DNA of 64,000 bases from Hamadaea tsunoensis DSM 44101. GTDB lineage: Bacteria > Actinomycetota > Actinomycetes > Mycobacteriales > Micromonosporaceae. This document shows positions 32,481-40,995 of this stretch, one piece after another (positions within the stretch are counted from its first letter, which is position 1; the number at the start of each line of letters is the position of its first letter). The stretch covers positions 454,834 to 518,833 of the forward strand of contig NZ_AUAX01000004.1 of NCBI RefSeq assembly GCF_000428945.1, given 5' to 3'. The position numbers and the translations under genes are program-made. The notes under the pieces were generated by a model, which was not told the origin of the DNA, searched no databases, and was given only the letters and a program-made list of their open reading frames with translations.

Positions 32481-34136
32481 TCAGGAGCGGGCCGGTACGA
32501 ACCCCTGGAAGACGACGTCGAGGTCCGCGCGGTGCTGGTCCCAGCGGTCCGCCGGCGCGCTCCAGTAGATCGAGTACGCCTGGTCCGGCGCCGTCACGAA
32601 CCCCCGGTTGAGCACGTGCCGCGGACCGTCGTCGGCCGTGTACGTGAACTCCCAGTCGGCCGCCTTGACCCAGTAGTCGACCCGTTCCAGGCGTACGCGT
32701 TCGTAGTCGGTGTAGTCGTCGGCGCGGGCCTTCTCGTTGTTCTCCCAGTCCTTGACCGGGTCGGACTTCGGGTGGCGGGTCTGGTCGACGAGCAGGAAGG
32801 TGCCGTCCGGGCCCTTCCAGTAGGGGCGGCCGCCGTCGTCGTGGCCCTCCTGCCAGCCGTCCGGCACGGGTATCGAGAAGCCGCTGTCGTCGCTGACCAG
32901 CTGCCAGCCGGGCGGCACCTGGAAGCTCGGGCTCTGCACCACCGGCGACGGCGACGGGGAGGCCGAGGGCTTGCGGGCGGGCGAGGACCGGTGCGCGGCG
33001 GCGGGCGACTTGGTCGCGCCGGGCTGCCCGGTCGGCGTCCGCGTGGTCCACGGGTGCAGGGCCGCCAGCACGAGCGCGCCGACGATGAGCACGACCGCCG
33101 CGACCGCGAGCCAGGCCAGCGGTGAGGTCTTCTTCGGCCGGGCCGGGGGTGGCGGCACCACGGTCACCGGCCGCTCGGCGGGGCGGGCCGGCGGGCGGGC
33201 GACCCCGGCGGCGTACGGGGAGACGGGCGCGTTGCCGGTGACGCGGGTCGGCGGTGCGGTCGCGGGCCGGGGCGCGGATCCCGCGACCGGCATCGGCATC
33301 GTCATCGGCCGGGTCGGCGCCGTTCCCGCCCGGACCGCGCGCATCAGGCGCTCCGCCTCGGCCGCGCCCATCCGCTGGGCGGGGTCCTTGCGCAGCAGCC
33401 CGCTGAGCACGGGTTCGAGCGCACCGGCGCGGACCGGCGGCGGGAGGGGCTCGGTCGCCAGCGCCGTCAGCGTCGCCATCGGGGTCGAGCGCGCGTACGG
33501 GGCCCGGCCCTCGACGGCCGCGTAGAGGGTGGCGCCCAGCGACCACAGGTCCGACGGCGGCCCGACGTCCAGGTCGTGTACGCGTTCCGGCGCGATGTAC
33601 GCCGGCGTGCCGAACATCGCCGCCCCGGTACGCGTGACGAACGGGTCGCCGGGCACGGTCGCCAGCCCGAAGTCGGTGAGCAGGATGCGCCCGTCGTCGG
33701 AGAGCAGCACGTTGGCCGGTTTCACGTCGCGGTGGACGATCCCGGCCCGGTGCCCGGCACCGAGCGCGCCGAGCAGGCCGATCCCGATCTCGGCGGCCCG
33801 CTGGGGGCTGATCAGCTTCTCGTCCTGCAGCGAGTGCCCGGAGACGTACTCCATCACGATCCAGGGATCGCCGTCCGGTTCGGCGACGACGTCGAAGATG
33901 CGTACCACGTTGGGGTGGTTGAGCCGGGCGACCGCGCGGGCCTCGCGCATCGAGCGTGCGCGCAGGTCCTGGCGTTCCGCCTCGGTCATCCCGGCCGGCG
34001 GGACGAGCTCCTTCACCGCCACCTCGCGGCCGAGCACCTCGTCGGTGCCGAGCCAGACGCGCCCCATGCCGCCCTGGCCGAGCTGGCGGACGAGACGGTA
34101 GCGGTCGGCGATCAGGGTGGAGGGACTCGTCGGCAT
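32481..34136 (-). CDS. Transmembrane Ser/Thr protein kinase (PknB-like) with a novel external domain
   Basis: The 551-residue protein has a Hanks-type kinase domain at about 10-270: glycine loop LGQGGMGRVWLG, VAVKELV lysine, catalytic HRDVKPANVLL, DFG in LTDFGLA and GTPAYIAPE. A Pro/Thr-rich juxtamembrane linker follows, then one helix (LAWLAVAAVVLIVGALVLAA, about 345-365), a Ser/Pro spacer and an extracellular domain of about 130 residues (GWQLVSDDSGFSIPVPDGW, YWVKAADWEFTYTADDG). PASTA repeats are absent, so this ectodomain is a different sensor. ATG 34136, with AGGAT upstream, is preferred to two upstream ATGs. Confidence 0.93.
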   Translation of the reverse strand: MPTSPSTLIADRYRLVRQLGQGGMGRVWLGTDEVLGREVAVKELVPPAGMTEAERQDLRARSMREARAVARLNHPNVVRIFDVVAEPDGDPWIVMEYVSGHSLQDEKLISPQRAAEIGIGLLGALGAGHRAGIVHRDVKPANVLLSDDGRILLTDFGLATVPGDPFVTRTGAAMFGTPAYIAPERVHDLDVGPPSDLWSLGATLYAAVEGRAPYARSTPMATLTALATEPLPPPVRAGALEPVLSGLLRKDPAQRMGAAEAERLMRAVRAGTAPTRPMTMPMPVAGSAPRPATAPPTRVTGNAPVSPYAAGVARPPARPAERPVTVVPPPPARPKKTSPLAWLAVAAVVLIVGALVLAALHPWTTRTPTGQPGATKSPAAAHRSSPARKPSASPSPSPVVQSPSFQVPPGWQLVSDDSGFSIPVPDGWQEGHDDGGRPYWKGPDGTFLLVDQTRHPKSDPVKDWENNEKARADDYTDYERVRLERVDYWVKAADWEFTYTADDGPRHVLNRGFVTAPDQAYSIYWSAPADRWDQHRADLDVVFQGFVPARS

Positions 34137-34198
34137 ATCCCGATCCTTACCCATGCCCGCCGGAACGAACACTCAAGCCGGACGCAAGGGGCGATACG

Positions 34199-35449
34199 TC
34201 ACACTGATGTCAGCAGGGCGACCGCCGCGTCCGGGTGATCGTCGGCCAGCAGTCCCGCCGCCGCCAGCACGTACGCCGAGTCGACCGCGACCCGGGGCGC
34301 CCGCGGCAACGCCCAGCCCCCCGCCGTGTCGGTCAGCGCGGCCGCGAGGATCTGCCGGGCGGCCTCCGGCGGCGAGTGCCGCAGGATCCCGCCCGAGCCG
34401 ATGACGAGGCGGACGTCGCGCAGATCAGGGCCGCTGCGGGCGTGCCGGCGCAGCGCGATCTTCGCCGCGAGGGTGGCGATCTCCACCTCGTCGGGATCGC
34501 CGGGAGGGGCGAGAAAGGCGGGATCGGCCGCCCGAGCGCAAGCGCCGTCCAGCAGCGAAGGCGACGGCTGGATCATCCGTTCCGCGGCGGCGGCCTCCAC
34601 GACGCCCGGGGCGCTCCACCGCATCCCGAGATCGCCCTCGACGGTCCGGCTGCGCCACAACGTTCCCGCCACCTCGGCCCGGGCCGCGTCGGGGGTCAGC
34701 ACCGAGTAGACGTCCGTGGTCGCCCCGCCGACGTCGAGCACGAGCAGGTCCGCACCGAGGGTGTCGCCGAGCACCTCGACGCCGCGCAGCACCGCGTCGG
34801 GGGTCGCCATGCGCACCAGCGAGGCGAACCGCGGCCCGCGCGAGAGCTTCTTGCCCCCGATGACGTGCTTCAGGAACACCTCGCGGATCGCCGCGCGGGC
34901 CGGACCCGGCTCCAGTACGCCGATGCGCGGCAGCACGTTCGCCGTCGAGACGACCGGGACTCCGGCGCTGGACAGCAGCGAGTGCAGGGCTTCGCGTACC
35001 TCGGCGTTGCCGGCCAGGACCACCGGTACGCGGAAGCGGGCCCGGGCGAGCAACCCGGCGTTGTGGGTGATCGTCTCTTCGTCGCCGCCGTCGGTGCCGC
35101 CCACCAGGAGGACGACGTCGGGGCGCGCGGCGCGGAGGTCTTTCAGCGAGGCCAGCGGGCCCGCGCCCACGTGGACGACCTTGGCCCCGGCGGAGAGTCC
35201 GACCTTGTGCCCGGCGGTCGCGGTGACGAGGGCTTCGTAGCCGAGGACGGCGAGCCGCAGCCCGCCGCCGGCCGACGAGCAGACGCGGATCTCGTCGTAG
35301 GCCCACCCGTCGACGGCCGCTTCGAGGCCGCGCAGGACGTCGGTGCCGATGGTGGTCGGATGGGAGGCCGTCGCGACCAGCCCGCCGCCGGTGTCGACGA
35401 GGGCGGCCTTGGTGTAGGTCGAGCCGACGTCGACACAGGCGACCAGCAC
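34199..35449 (-). CDS. GlmL/MutL-family ATPase, candidate aminomutase reactivase
   Basis: The 416-residue ASKHA-fold ATPase starts LVACVDVGSTYTKAALVDTG and has the second phosphate motif LLVLDVGGATTDVYSV. This is the GlmL/MutL family found next to B12-dependent glutamate mutase and aminomutases, where it is thought to exchange damaged cobalamin in the enzyme. It is the last gene of the kdd-kam-kal operon, beginning at a GTG at 35449 one base after the kal stop codon. Position and family together make it the probable reactivase of the KamDE lysine 5,6-aminomutase. Direct evidence for this role is lacking. Confidence 0.83.
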   Translation of the reverse strand: MLVACVDVGSTYTKAALVDTGGGLVATASHPTTIGTDVLRGLEAAVDGWAYDEIRVCSSAGGGLRLAVLGYEALVTATAGHKVGLSAGAKVVHVGAGPLASLKDLRAARPDVVLLVGGTDGGDEETITHNAGLLARARFRVPVVLAGNAEVREALHSLLSSAGVPVVSTANVLPRIGVLEPGPARAAIREVFLKHVIGGKKLSRGPRFASLVRMATPDAVLRGVEVLGDTLGADLLVLDVGGATTDVYSVLTPDAARAEVAGTLWRSRTVEGDLGMRWSAPGVVEAAAAERMIQPSPSLLDGACARAADPAFLAPPGDPDEVEIATLAAKIALRRHARSGPDLRDVRLVIGSGGILRHSPPEAARQILAAALTDTAGGWALPRAPRVAVDSAYVLAAAGLLADDHPDAAVALLTSV

Positions 35450-35450
35450 G

Positions 35451-35837
35451 TCAGGAGGCCTTGGCGGGGACGACGACCGTGCCCGTGGCGCTGACCGCGA
35501 GGATGGGGTCGGCCAGGACCTCGGCCGCGGACTCCCCCAGGTCGGTACGCCCCCGGCAGACCACGACGCACGTGAAGTCGATCGTGCGGCTGCGGGTGCC
35601 CATCCGCGTGATCGTCGCGGTGACCTCCAGCACGTCGCCCGCCCGCATCGGAGCCTTGAACTGCACGTCCGAGTAGGACGCGAACAGCCCTTCGTCGCCG
35701 TCGGTGCGGATGCAGACCTCGGTCGCCACGTCCCCGAACAACCCCAGCGCGTACGCACCGTCGACGAGGTTGCCCGCGTAGTGCGCGTGGCTGTAGGGGA
35801 CGTAGCGGCGGTGGGTGACGGACAGTCCGACGGTCAC
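35451..35837 (-). CDS. kal: 3-aminobutyryl-CoA ammonia-lyase
   Basis: This hotdog-fold enzyme removes ammonia from L-3-aminobutyryl-CoA to give crotonyl-CoA, the last dedicated step of lysine fermentation. The 128-residue sequence has HAHYAGNLVDGAYALGLFGD and VATEVCIRTDGDEGLFASYS, close to the Kal consensus and distinct from general thioesterases. Its GTG start at 35837 overlaps the kamE stop (GTGA). The operon context strongly supports the assignment. Confidence 0.88.
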   Translation of the reverse strand: MTVGLSVTHRRYVPYSHAHYAGNLVDGAYALGLFGDVATEVCIRTDGDEGLFASYSDVQFKAPMRAGDVLEVTATITRMGTRSRTIDFTCVVVCRGRTDLGESAAEVLADPILAVSATGTVVVPAKAS

Positions 35838-36580
35838 TTCTTCTCCGAGCCCTTCTCGATGATCTTGTGCACCAGGAACGAGGCGACTTCGCGGGGGGTC
35901 GTTCCCCGGCCGAAGATGCGGTCGACGCCGAGCTCGTCGGCCATGAGCTCGTCGAAGCGGGGGCCGCCGACGATGAGCAGCGGCCGCTTGTGCGCCGGCA
36001 GCGCCTCGCGGAACGCGGCGGTCATCTCGCGGGTGTTGTGCAGGTGCGCGTCGCGCTGCGTGACGACCTGCGAGACGAGGACGGCGTCGGCCTTCTCCTT
36101 GCGGGCGGCCTCGACGAGGTCGGGCACGGTCACCTGGGCGCCGAGGTTGACGACCTTCAGCTCCCGGTAGTACTCCAGGCCCTTCTCGCCCGCGATCCCC
36201 TTGACGTTGAGGATCGCGTCGATGCCCACGGTGTGCGCGTCGGTGCCGATGCACGCGCCGACGACGGACAGCTTGCGCCGCAGCTTCTTCTTGACCAGCG
36301 TGTTGACCTCCTTCGCGGTCAGCAGCGGGAAGTCGCGCTCGACCACCTGGACCTTGTCCAGCTCGACGAGGTGGTTGACCCGGCCGTAGACGACGAAGAA
36401 GGTGAAGCCCTCCCCCATCTGCTTGGCGTGCACCAGCATCGCCGGGTCGAGGCCCATCTTCGCGGCCAGCTGCAGGGCGGCGCCCTCGGCCTTCTTGTCG
36501 TGCGGGATCGGCAGCGTGAAGGACGTCTGCACCATGCCGTCGCCGGTCATGTCCCCGTACGGGCGGACGATCGTGCTCAC
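35834..36580 (-). CDS. kamE: Lysine 5,6-aminomutase, beta subunit
   Basis: This is the cobalamin-binding subunit of the B12/PLP enzyme that moves the terminal amino group of beta-lysine from C6 to C5. The 248-residue protein has the base-off B12 motif D114-A-H116-TVG. Lys127 sits 11 residues after that histidine, matching the PLP lysine spacing (His133/Lys144) in the clostridial enzyme. A Rossmann-like B12 domain follows to residue 240. The GTG start at 36580 overlaps the kamD stop. Both cofactors and the partner subunit are accounted for. Confidence 0.93.
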   Translation of the reverse strand: MSTIVRPYGDMTGDGMVQTSFTLPIPHDKKAEGAALQLAAKMGLDPAMLVHAKQMGEGFTFFVVYGRVNHLVELDKVQVVERDFPLLTAKEVNTLVKKKLRRKLSVVGACIGTDAHTVGIDAILNVKGIAGEKGLEYYRELKVVNLGAQVTVPDLVEAARKEKADAVLVSQVVTQRDAHLHNTREMTAAFREALPAHKRPLLIVGGPRFDELMADELGVDRIFGRGTTPREVASFLVHKIIEKGSEKK

Positions 36581-38136
36581 TGCGCCGCTCCTTCCAGGAG
36601 GACGGTCGCCGGGTTGTAGTAGCCGTCCTCGTGCTTCGCGACGCCGTCGAGGCCCTTGCCCCGGTCGGCGGGGCGCTTCATGATCCCGAAGGCGCCCTCG
36701 GCGATGGCGGTCAGCAGGCCCTTGCGCTCGATGGTCTCCAGCAGCTCGGTCGCCTCGTCCAGGACCTGGTGGGCGCGCTGCTGGATGAACCCGCCGGGCG
36801 CCGGGACGAAGTCCTCGTGCAGGCCGCGGCACGCGTTGAGCACGTAGCGGACGTTCTGCAGGGCGATGTCGCGGTCGGACAGCCACGGGGTCACCACGGC
36901 CTCGGTCATCATGCCGACGAGCAGGATGCCCTGGCCGGTCATCGTGCCGACGAGGTTGAAGAAGCCGTCGAGCAGGTTGCCGCGGAACACGTCGCCGGTC
37001 ATGTGCTTGGTCGGCGGCATCCACTTCAGCGGCGCGTCCGGGAAGAGCTCCCGGGCCAGCAGCGCGTGGGCCAGCTCCAGCCGGAACGACTCGGGCAGGT
37101 CCGGGTTGATCTCGAACGCGTGGCCGAGGCCCAGCTGCCAGTCGGCGAGTCCCGCCTCGTGCGCGAAGTACTCGTTGAGCAGCTGCGACACGGTCACCGT
37201 GTGGGCCTCGTCGACCGCGTCGGCGGTGGTGAGGTAGTTGTCCTCGCCGGTGTTGATGATGATCCCCGCGCGGGCGTGGACCTGCCGGGAGAACCGCTGG
37301 TCGACGAAGGTGCGGATGGGGTTGATGTCGCGGAACAGGATGCCGTACATCGAGTCGTTGAGCATCATGTCCAGCCGCTGCAGGCCGGCCAGCGCCGCGA
37401 TCTCCGGCATGCAGAGGCCGGACGCGTAGTTGGTGAGGCGTACGTAGCGGCCGAGCTCCTTCGACGACTCGTCCAGGGCCGCCCGCATCAGGCGGAAGTT
37501 CTCCTGCGTCGCGTACGTGCCGGCGAAGCCCTCGCGGGTCGCGCCCTCGGGGACGAAGTCGAGCAGGGACTGCCCGGTCGAGCGGATCACCGCGATCACG
37601 TCCGCGCCGGCCCGCGCCGCCGCCTGCGCCTGCGGAATGTCCTCGTAGATGTCGCCGGTCGCCACGATCAGGTAGATCCAGGGCCGCTGCTTCGGGTCCC
37701 CGTACTTCTTGATCATCTGGTCGCGCTGCCGCCGGTTGCGGTCGATCGTCGCGATGCCCGTCTTCACGGCCCGGTCCGCGGCCCGCCTCGCCGCCGTCGC
37801 GTCCTTCTTCTCGGGTACGCGGAAACGCACGCTGCCCGCCGCGGCCTTCTGGGCCAGCACGGTGAGATCTGACTCGCCGGTGGTGAGCATCGCGTCGAAG
37901 ACCGGCGACGCGACGCCGTGCCCGAGCCCGATGTCGGTACGCACGGCGTCCACCAGCCGGTTCGCCCACGGGATGCCTTCGGCGTCGGCGCCGGAGATCC
38001 CGGCCAGCCGCAGGACGGCCCGCTCCACCGAGACGGTGGTGTGGCTGCGGGCGAGGTCCACGACCGGCCGGCCGGCGCGCTCGGCGAGGGCCCGGGCCTT
38101 GGCCACGACGTCGTTGTCGAGGTGCAACTTACCCAT
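36577..38136 (-). CDS. kamD: Lysine 5,6-aminomutase, alpha subunit
   Basis: This is the catalytic TIM-barrel subunit partnering KamE. Its 519 residues match the usual length of about 516. Characteristic stretches are QRPWIYLIVATGDIYEDIPQ, YVRLTNYASGLCMPEIAALA, GIIINTGEDNYLTTADAVDE and LKWMPPTKHMTGD. The ATG at 38136 has GGAGAG upstream and overlaps the last 8 bases of the amidohydrolase gene. Both ends are translationally coupled, so KamD and KamE should be made in equal amounts. Confidence 0.94.
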   Translation of the reverse strand: MGKLHLDNDVVAKARALAERAGRPVVDLARSHTTVSVERAVLRLAGISGADAEGIPWANRLVDAVRTDIGLGHGVASPVFDAMLTTGESDLTVLAQKAAAGSVRFRVPEKKDATAARRAADRAVKTGIATIDRNRRQRDQMIKKYGDPKQRPWIYLIVATGDIYEDIPQAQAAARAGADVIAVIRSTGQSLLDFVPEGATREGFAGTYATQENFRLMRAALDESSKELGRYVRLTNYASGLCMPEIAALAGLQRLDMMLNDSMYGILFRDINPIRTFVDQRFSRQVHARAGIIINTGEDNYLTTADAVDEAHTVTVSQLLNEYFAHEAGLADWQLGLGHAFEINPDLPESFRLELAHALLARELFPDAPLKWMPPTKHMTGDVFRGNLLDGFFNLVGTMTGQGILLVGMMTEAVVTPWLSDRDIALQNVRYVLNACRGLHEDFVPAPGGFIQQRAHQVLDEATELLETIERKGLLTAIAEGAFGIMKRPADRGKGLDGVAKHEDGYYNPATVLLEGAAQ

Positions 38137-39757
38137 AAATCTTCTCTCCACGAAGGACGGTACGCCGGCAGACCGGCAGCTCCGGCAGGGGTTCGTCCGG
38201 CAGTTCGGGCAGCAGGGCGGGCAGGGTGCCGACGAGTCCGCCGGGCGCCGACCAGATCCCGAAGGTGGCCGCGTGCCCGGGCGCGAGTACGCCGTCGTCG
38301 TCCAGGTGCACCGCCCGCCAGCCGCCCCGGGTGTGGGCCGCGTACGCCGCCTTCGCGCTCATCCGCTGCACGGGGTTGAAGTGGTTGACGGCGGCGCGTA
38401 CGGAGCCCCACGGGTCGAGCGGGGTGACCGGTGAGTCGGAGCCGAACGCCAGGGCCACGCCGACCGCGTGCATCTGCCCCATCGGGTTGCTGGCCAGCGA
38501 CCGGGCGACGCCGAGGCGCTGGGCGTACATCTGGTGCTCGCCGCCCCACAGCCGGTCGAAGGCGGGCTGCATGCTGGCCGTGATCCCGTACTCGACGAAC
38601 TTCCCGATCATCGCCTTGTCGACGATCTCGGCGTGCTCGATGCGGTGCCGGGCCTCGCGCAGCACCTCCGCGCCGCTGACGCCGAGGTGGCCGAGCTTGG
38701 CGGCGGCCATCGCGAAGCCTTCGAGGACCGTGCCGATCGCGGCGTCCCCGATCGCGTGGAAGCCACCCTGCAAAGGCCGGGCGGAATGAACTCCTGGCTC
38801 TTCGCGCGAGCGCTCATCGCGAGGTCTCAGGGCGTGGCACCCCAGGAGGTGGTCGCGGACCTGCTCGGCGGTCACGTAGCCGAAGCCGCAGCCGTGCTCG
38901 TCCAGGTAGTCCGCCGACAGGTGGGCCGTACGCGAGCCCAGCGCGCCGTCGGCGTACAGGTCGCCGCCCGCGCCGACGGCGCCCAGCTCGACGGCCTTGG
39001 CGGCGCCACCCAGCTCGCCCCAGTAGCCGTAGACCTCGGGCAGCCCGGCCCCGCTCAGGGAGAGGACGTCGGTGAAGTCCTCTTCGGACGACGTGCCGGG
39101 GCCGCCGCACTCGTGCACGGCCGCGATCCCGAGGGACGCCGCGTGTTCGAGGGCGGCCCGCTGCGCCGTACGCCGCTGGTCGGCCGTGATCTGCCCGAAC
39201 GCGGCCTCGCGGACGACGTGGTGGGCGTCGCGGCGTACCCAGCCGGACTCGTCGTAGCCGGGCGCACCCTCGGCGAGCTTGAGCAGGTCGGGTGTGACCA
39301 GGGCGGAGTGGATGGACGCCTGGGACAGGTAGACCGCCCGGCCGCCGCTCGCCCGGGCGAGCCGCTCGGCCGCCGGCGGCTGCTCCAGGGACGGCCACGT
39401 CGACTCGTCGAACCCGTGCCCGAGCACGACCGCGGCGTCGGGCAGCCCCGCGGCGAACGCGGAGACCGCGTCGAGCAGCTGCTCCGCCGAGCGTACGCCG
39501 GACAGGTCGAGCCCGCGCAGCGCGAGCCCGGTGTCGGTGGCGTGGACGTGCGCGTCCACGAACGCCGGGGCGAGCAGGGCGTCGTCACCCGCGATCGCCC
39601 GGCAGTCGATCACCTCGTCGGCGGCGGGCGCGTCGGCGGCGCTGCCGACCCAGGCGACGACGCCGTCGCGGACCAGCAGCGCGCTCTCGGTGGCGTGCGA
39701 GGGGAGGGCGGGCGTGCGGATCGCCGCGTTCACGTACAGAGAGGCGTGAGATGTCAT
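38129..39757 (-). CDS. Amidohydrolase, YtcJ-like (Amidohydro_3)
   Basis: The 542-residue metal-dependent hydrolase shows DAHVHATD (HxH), HECGG, FHAIGDAAI, RIEHAE and FGSDSPV, the typical YtcJ metal and active-site set. It sits inside the lysine operon between kdd and kamD, overlapping kamD by 8 bp, so a role in the pathway is possible, for example deacylating an acylated lysine derivative. A stretch of about 20 residues (HALRPRDERSREEPGVHSAR) just before FHAIGD looks like an insertion relative to the family. No standard lysine-fermentation operon includes this activity. Confidence 0.82.
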   Translation of the reverse strand: MTSHASLYVNAAIRTPALPSHATESALLVRDGVVAWVGSAADAPAADEVIDCRAIAGDDALLAPAFVDAHVHATDTGLALRGLDLSGVRSAEQLLDAVSAFAAGLPDAAVVLGHGFDESTWPSLEQPPAAERLARASGGRAVYLSQASIHSALVTPDLLKLAEGAPGYDESGWVRRDAHHVVREAAFGQITADQRRTAQRAALEHAASLGIAAVHECGGPGTSSEEDFTDVLSLSGAGLPEVYGYWGELGGAAKAVELGAVGAGGDLYADGALGSRTAHLSADYLDEHGCGFGYVTAEQVRDHLLGCHALRPRDERSREEPGVHSARPLQGGFHAIGDAAIGTVLEGFAMAAAKLGHLGVSGAEVLREARHRIEHAEIVDKAMIGKFVEYGITASMQPAFDRLWGGEHQMYAQRLGVARSLASNPMGQMHAVGVALAFGSDSPVTPLDPWGSVRAAVNHFNPVQRMSAKAAYAAHTRGGWRAVHLDDDGVLAPGHAATFGIWSAPGGLVGTLPALLPELPDEPLPELPVCRRTVLRGEKIYG

Positions 39758-39761
39758 GTGC

Positions 39762-40796
39762 TCAGTCTGCCGCGAGCCGGGCTTCGAACATTCCGCGCAC
39801 GCCGGGTTCGGTACGCAGAAGCTCCAGGGCGAGGGCGGCGTGGCCCGGGGTGTAACCGTTGCCGACGATCATGGTGACGTCCGCGGCGAGCCCCTCGGCG
39901 CCGAGCGCGGCGGCGGCGAAGCTCGTGGCCATCGAGAAGAAGACGACGGTGCCGCCGTCGGCGGTGGCGAGGATCGCGCCGTGCTCGCAGCCGGGCACGT
40001 CGACGCAGACCACCGTGACGTCGGCGCGGCCGACCGCCTCGGCGAGCGCGACCGGGTCGCGGGCGTCGGCGACGGCGACGACGTCGGCCAGGCCGGACTC
40101 GGCCAGCCGCTTGGCCTCCAGCTCGTTCGGGACGAGGCCGATCGTGCGTTGGGCACCGGCCCGGCGGGCGGCCGCCAGCGACAGCGAGCCGGACTTGCCC
40201 GCGCCGCCGAGCACCGCCACGACGGGCCTGCGGGCCGGATCACCGGTGACGTAGCCGGCGACGACGCGCTCGGTGAGGGCCGGGGCGCCGCAGACGTCGA
40301 GCACGGCCAGGGCCAGCTCGGGGTCGAGATCGTCGGGCAGCTTCGCCGCGATCGACCGCCCGAACAGGATGGCGTGCCCGGTCGCGGGCACCTGCTCGCT
40401 CAGCCCGTCCCAGCGCGCCAGCCCGTCGGTGATCGCCAACGGCGTCAGCGTGAGGCTGACCAGGGTGGCGACCCGGTCGCCGACCGCCAGCCCGAGCGGC
40501 GACCGCGGTCCGACGGCCTCGACGGTGCCGATGAGCATGCCGCCCGAGCCCGTCACCGGGTTGTGCATCTTGCCCCGGGTCGCGACGATCTCCAGCACCT
40601 CGTCGCGTACCGCGCTGCCGTCGCCGTCGTGCTTGGTGAGCAGCTGACGGAAGCTGGCCGCGTCGAGGTTGAGCTTCTCGACGGCGATGCGTACCTCGTC
40701 GGGGCCGATCTCGGGGTCGGTGGAGAGCCGCCAGGCCGCCTGGGGCAGCACGCCGCCCGGTTCCAGTACGCGATGCAGCCCGACCGGCGAGGTCAT
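39762..40796 (-). CDS. kdd: L-erythro-3,5-diaminohexanoate dehydrogenase
   Basis: The enzyme oxidatively deaminates 3,5-diaminohexanoate to 5-amino-3-oxohexanoate with NAD(P). The 344-residue protein has a degenerate MDR-like layout, with VAVLGGAGKSGSLSLAAARR as the dinucleotide site and family-specific TRGKMHNPVTGSGGMLIGTV. It is the promoter-proximal gene of the minus-strand operon, with GGGAG before the ATG at 40796 and a 4-bp gap to the amidohydrolase. It is divergent from kamA across 199 bp. Confidence 0.92.
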   Translation of the reverse strand: MTSPVGLHRVLEPGGVLPQAAWRLSTDPEIGPDEVRIAVEKLNLDAASFRQLLTKHDGDGSAVRDEVLEIVATRGKMHNPVTGSGGMLIGTVEAVGPRSPLGLAVGDRVATLVSLTLTPLAITDGLARWDGLSEQVPATGHAILFGRSIAAKLPDDLDPELALAVLDVCGAPALTERVVAGYVTGDPARRPVVAVLGGAGKSGSLSLAAARRAGAQRTIGLVPNELEAKRLAESGLADVVAVADARDPVALAEAVGRADVTVVCVDVPGCEHGAILATADGGTVVFFSMATSFAAAALGAEGLAADVTMIVGNGYTPGHAALALELLRTEPGVRGMFEARLAAD

Positions 40797-40995
40797 GCGG
40801 GACTCCCTAGCTGTGGGCGCTCGCGGGACGGGCGCTCATGATTCGGACAACCGCCTGTGTTCGACATGCGGCAAAGGAAATTCTCCGGCAGAATAGTTCC
40901 TAGACGAAAAATAATCCAGTAACGTGGCTCCGTCACCCAGAGGCCACCCCGAGGGGTTCCACACCCAGGGCCCCGCCGCGCAGACAGGAGTTCCG

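Noticed and set aside
34199..35449. DNA mismatch repair MutL
   Set aside because: The name MutL is shared, but motifs are ASKHA (DVGSTYTK, DVGGATTD) and not GHKL. The operon is B12 aminomutase-related.
40797..40995. Lysine riboswitch before kamA
   Set aside because: The 199-bp gap has no recognisable lysine riboswitch core. Only an AT-rich patch is visible.
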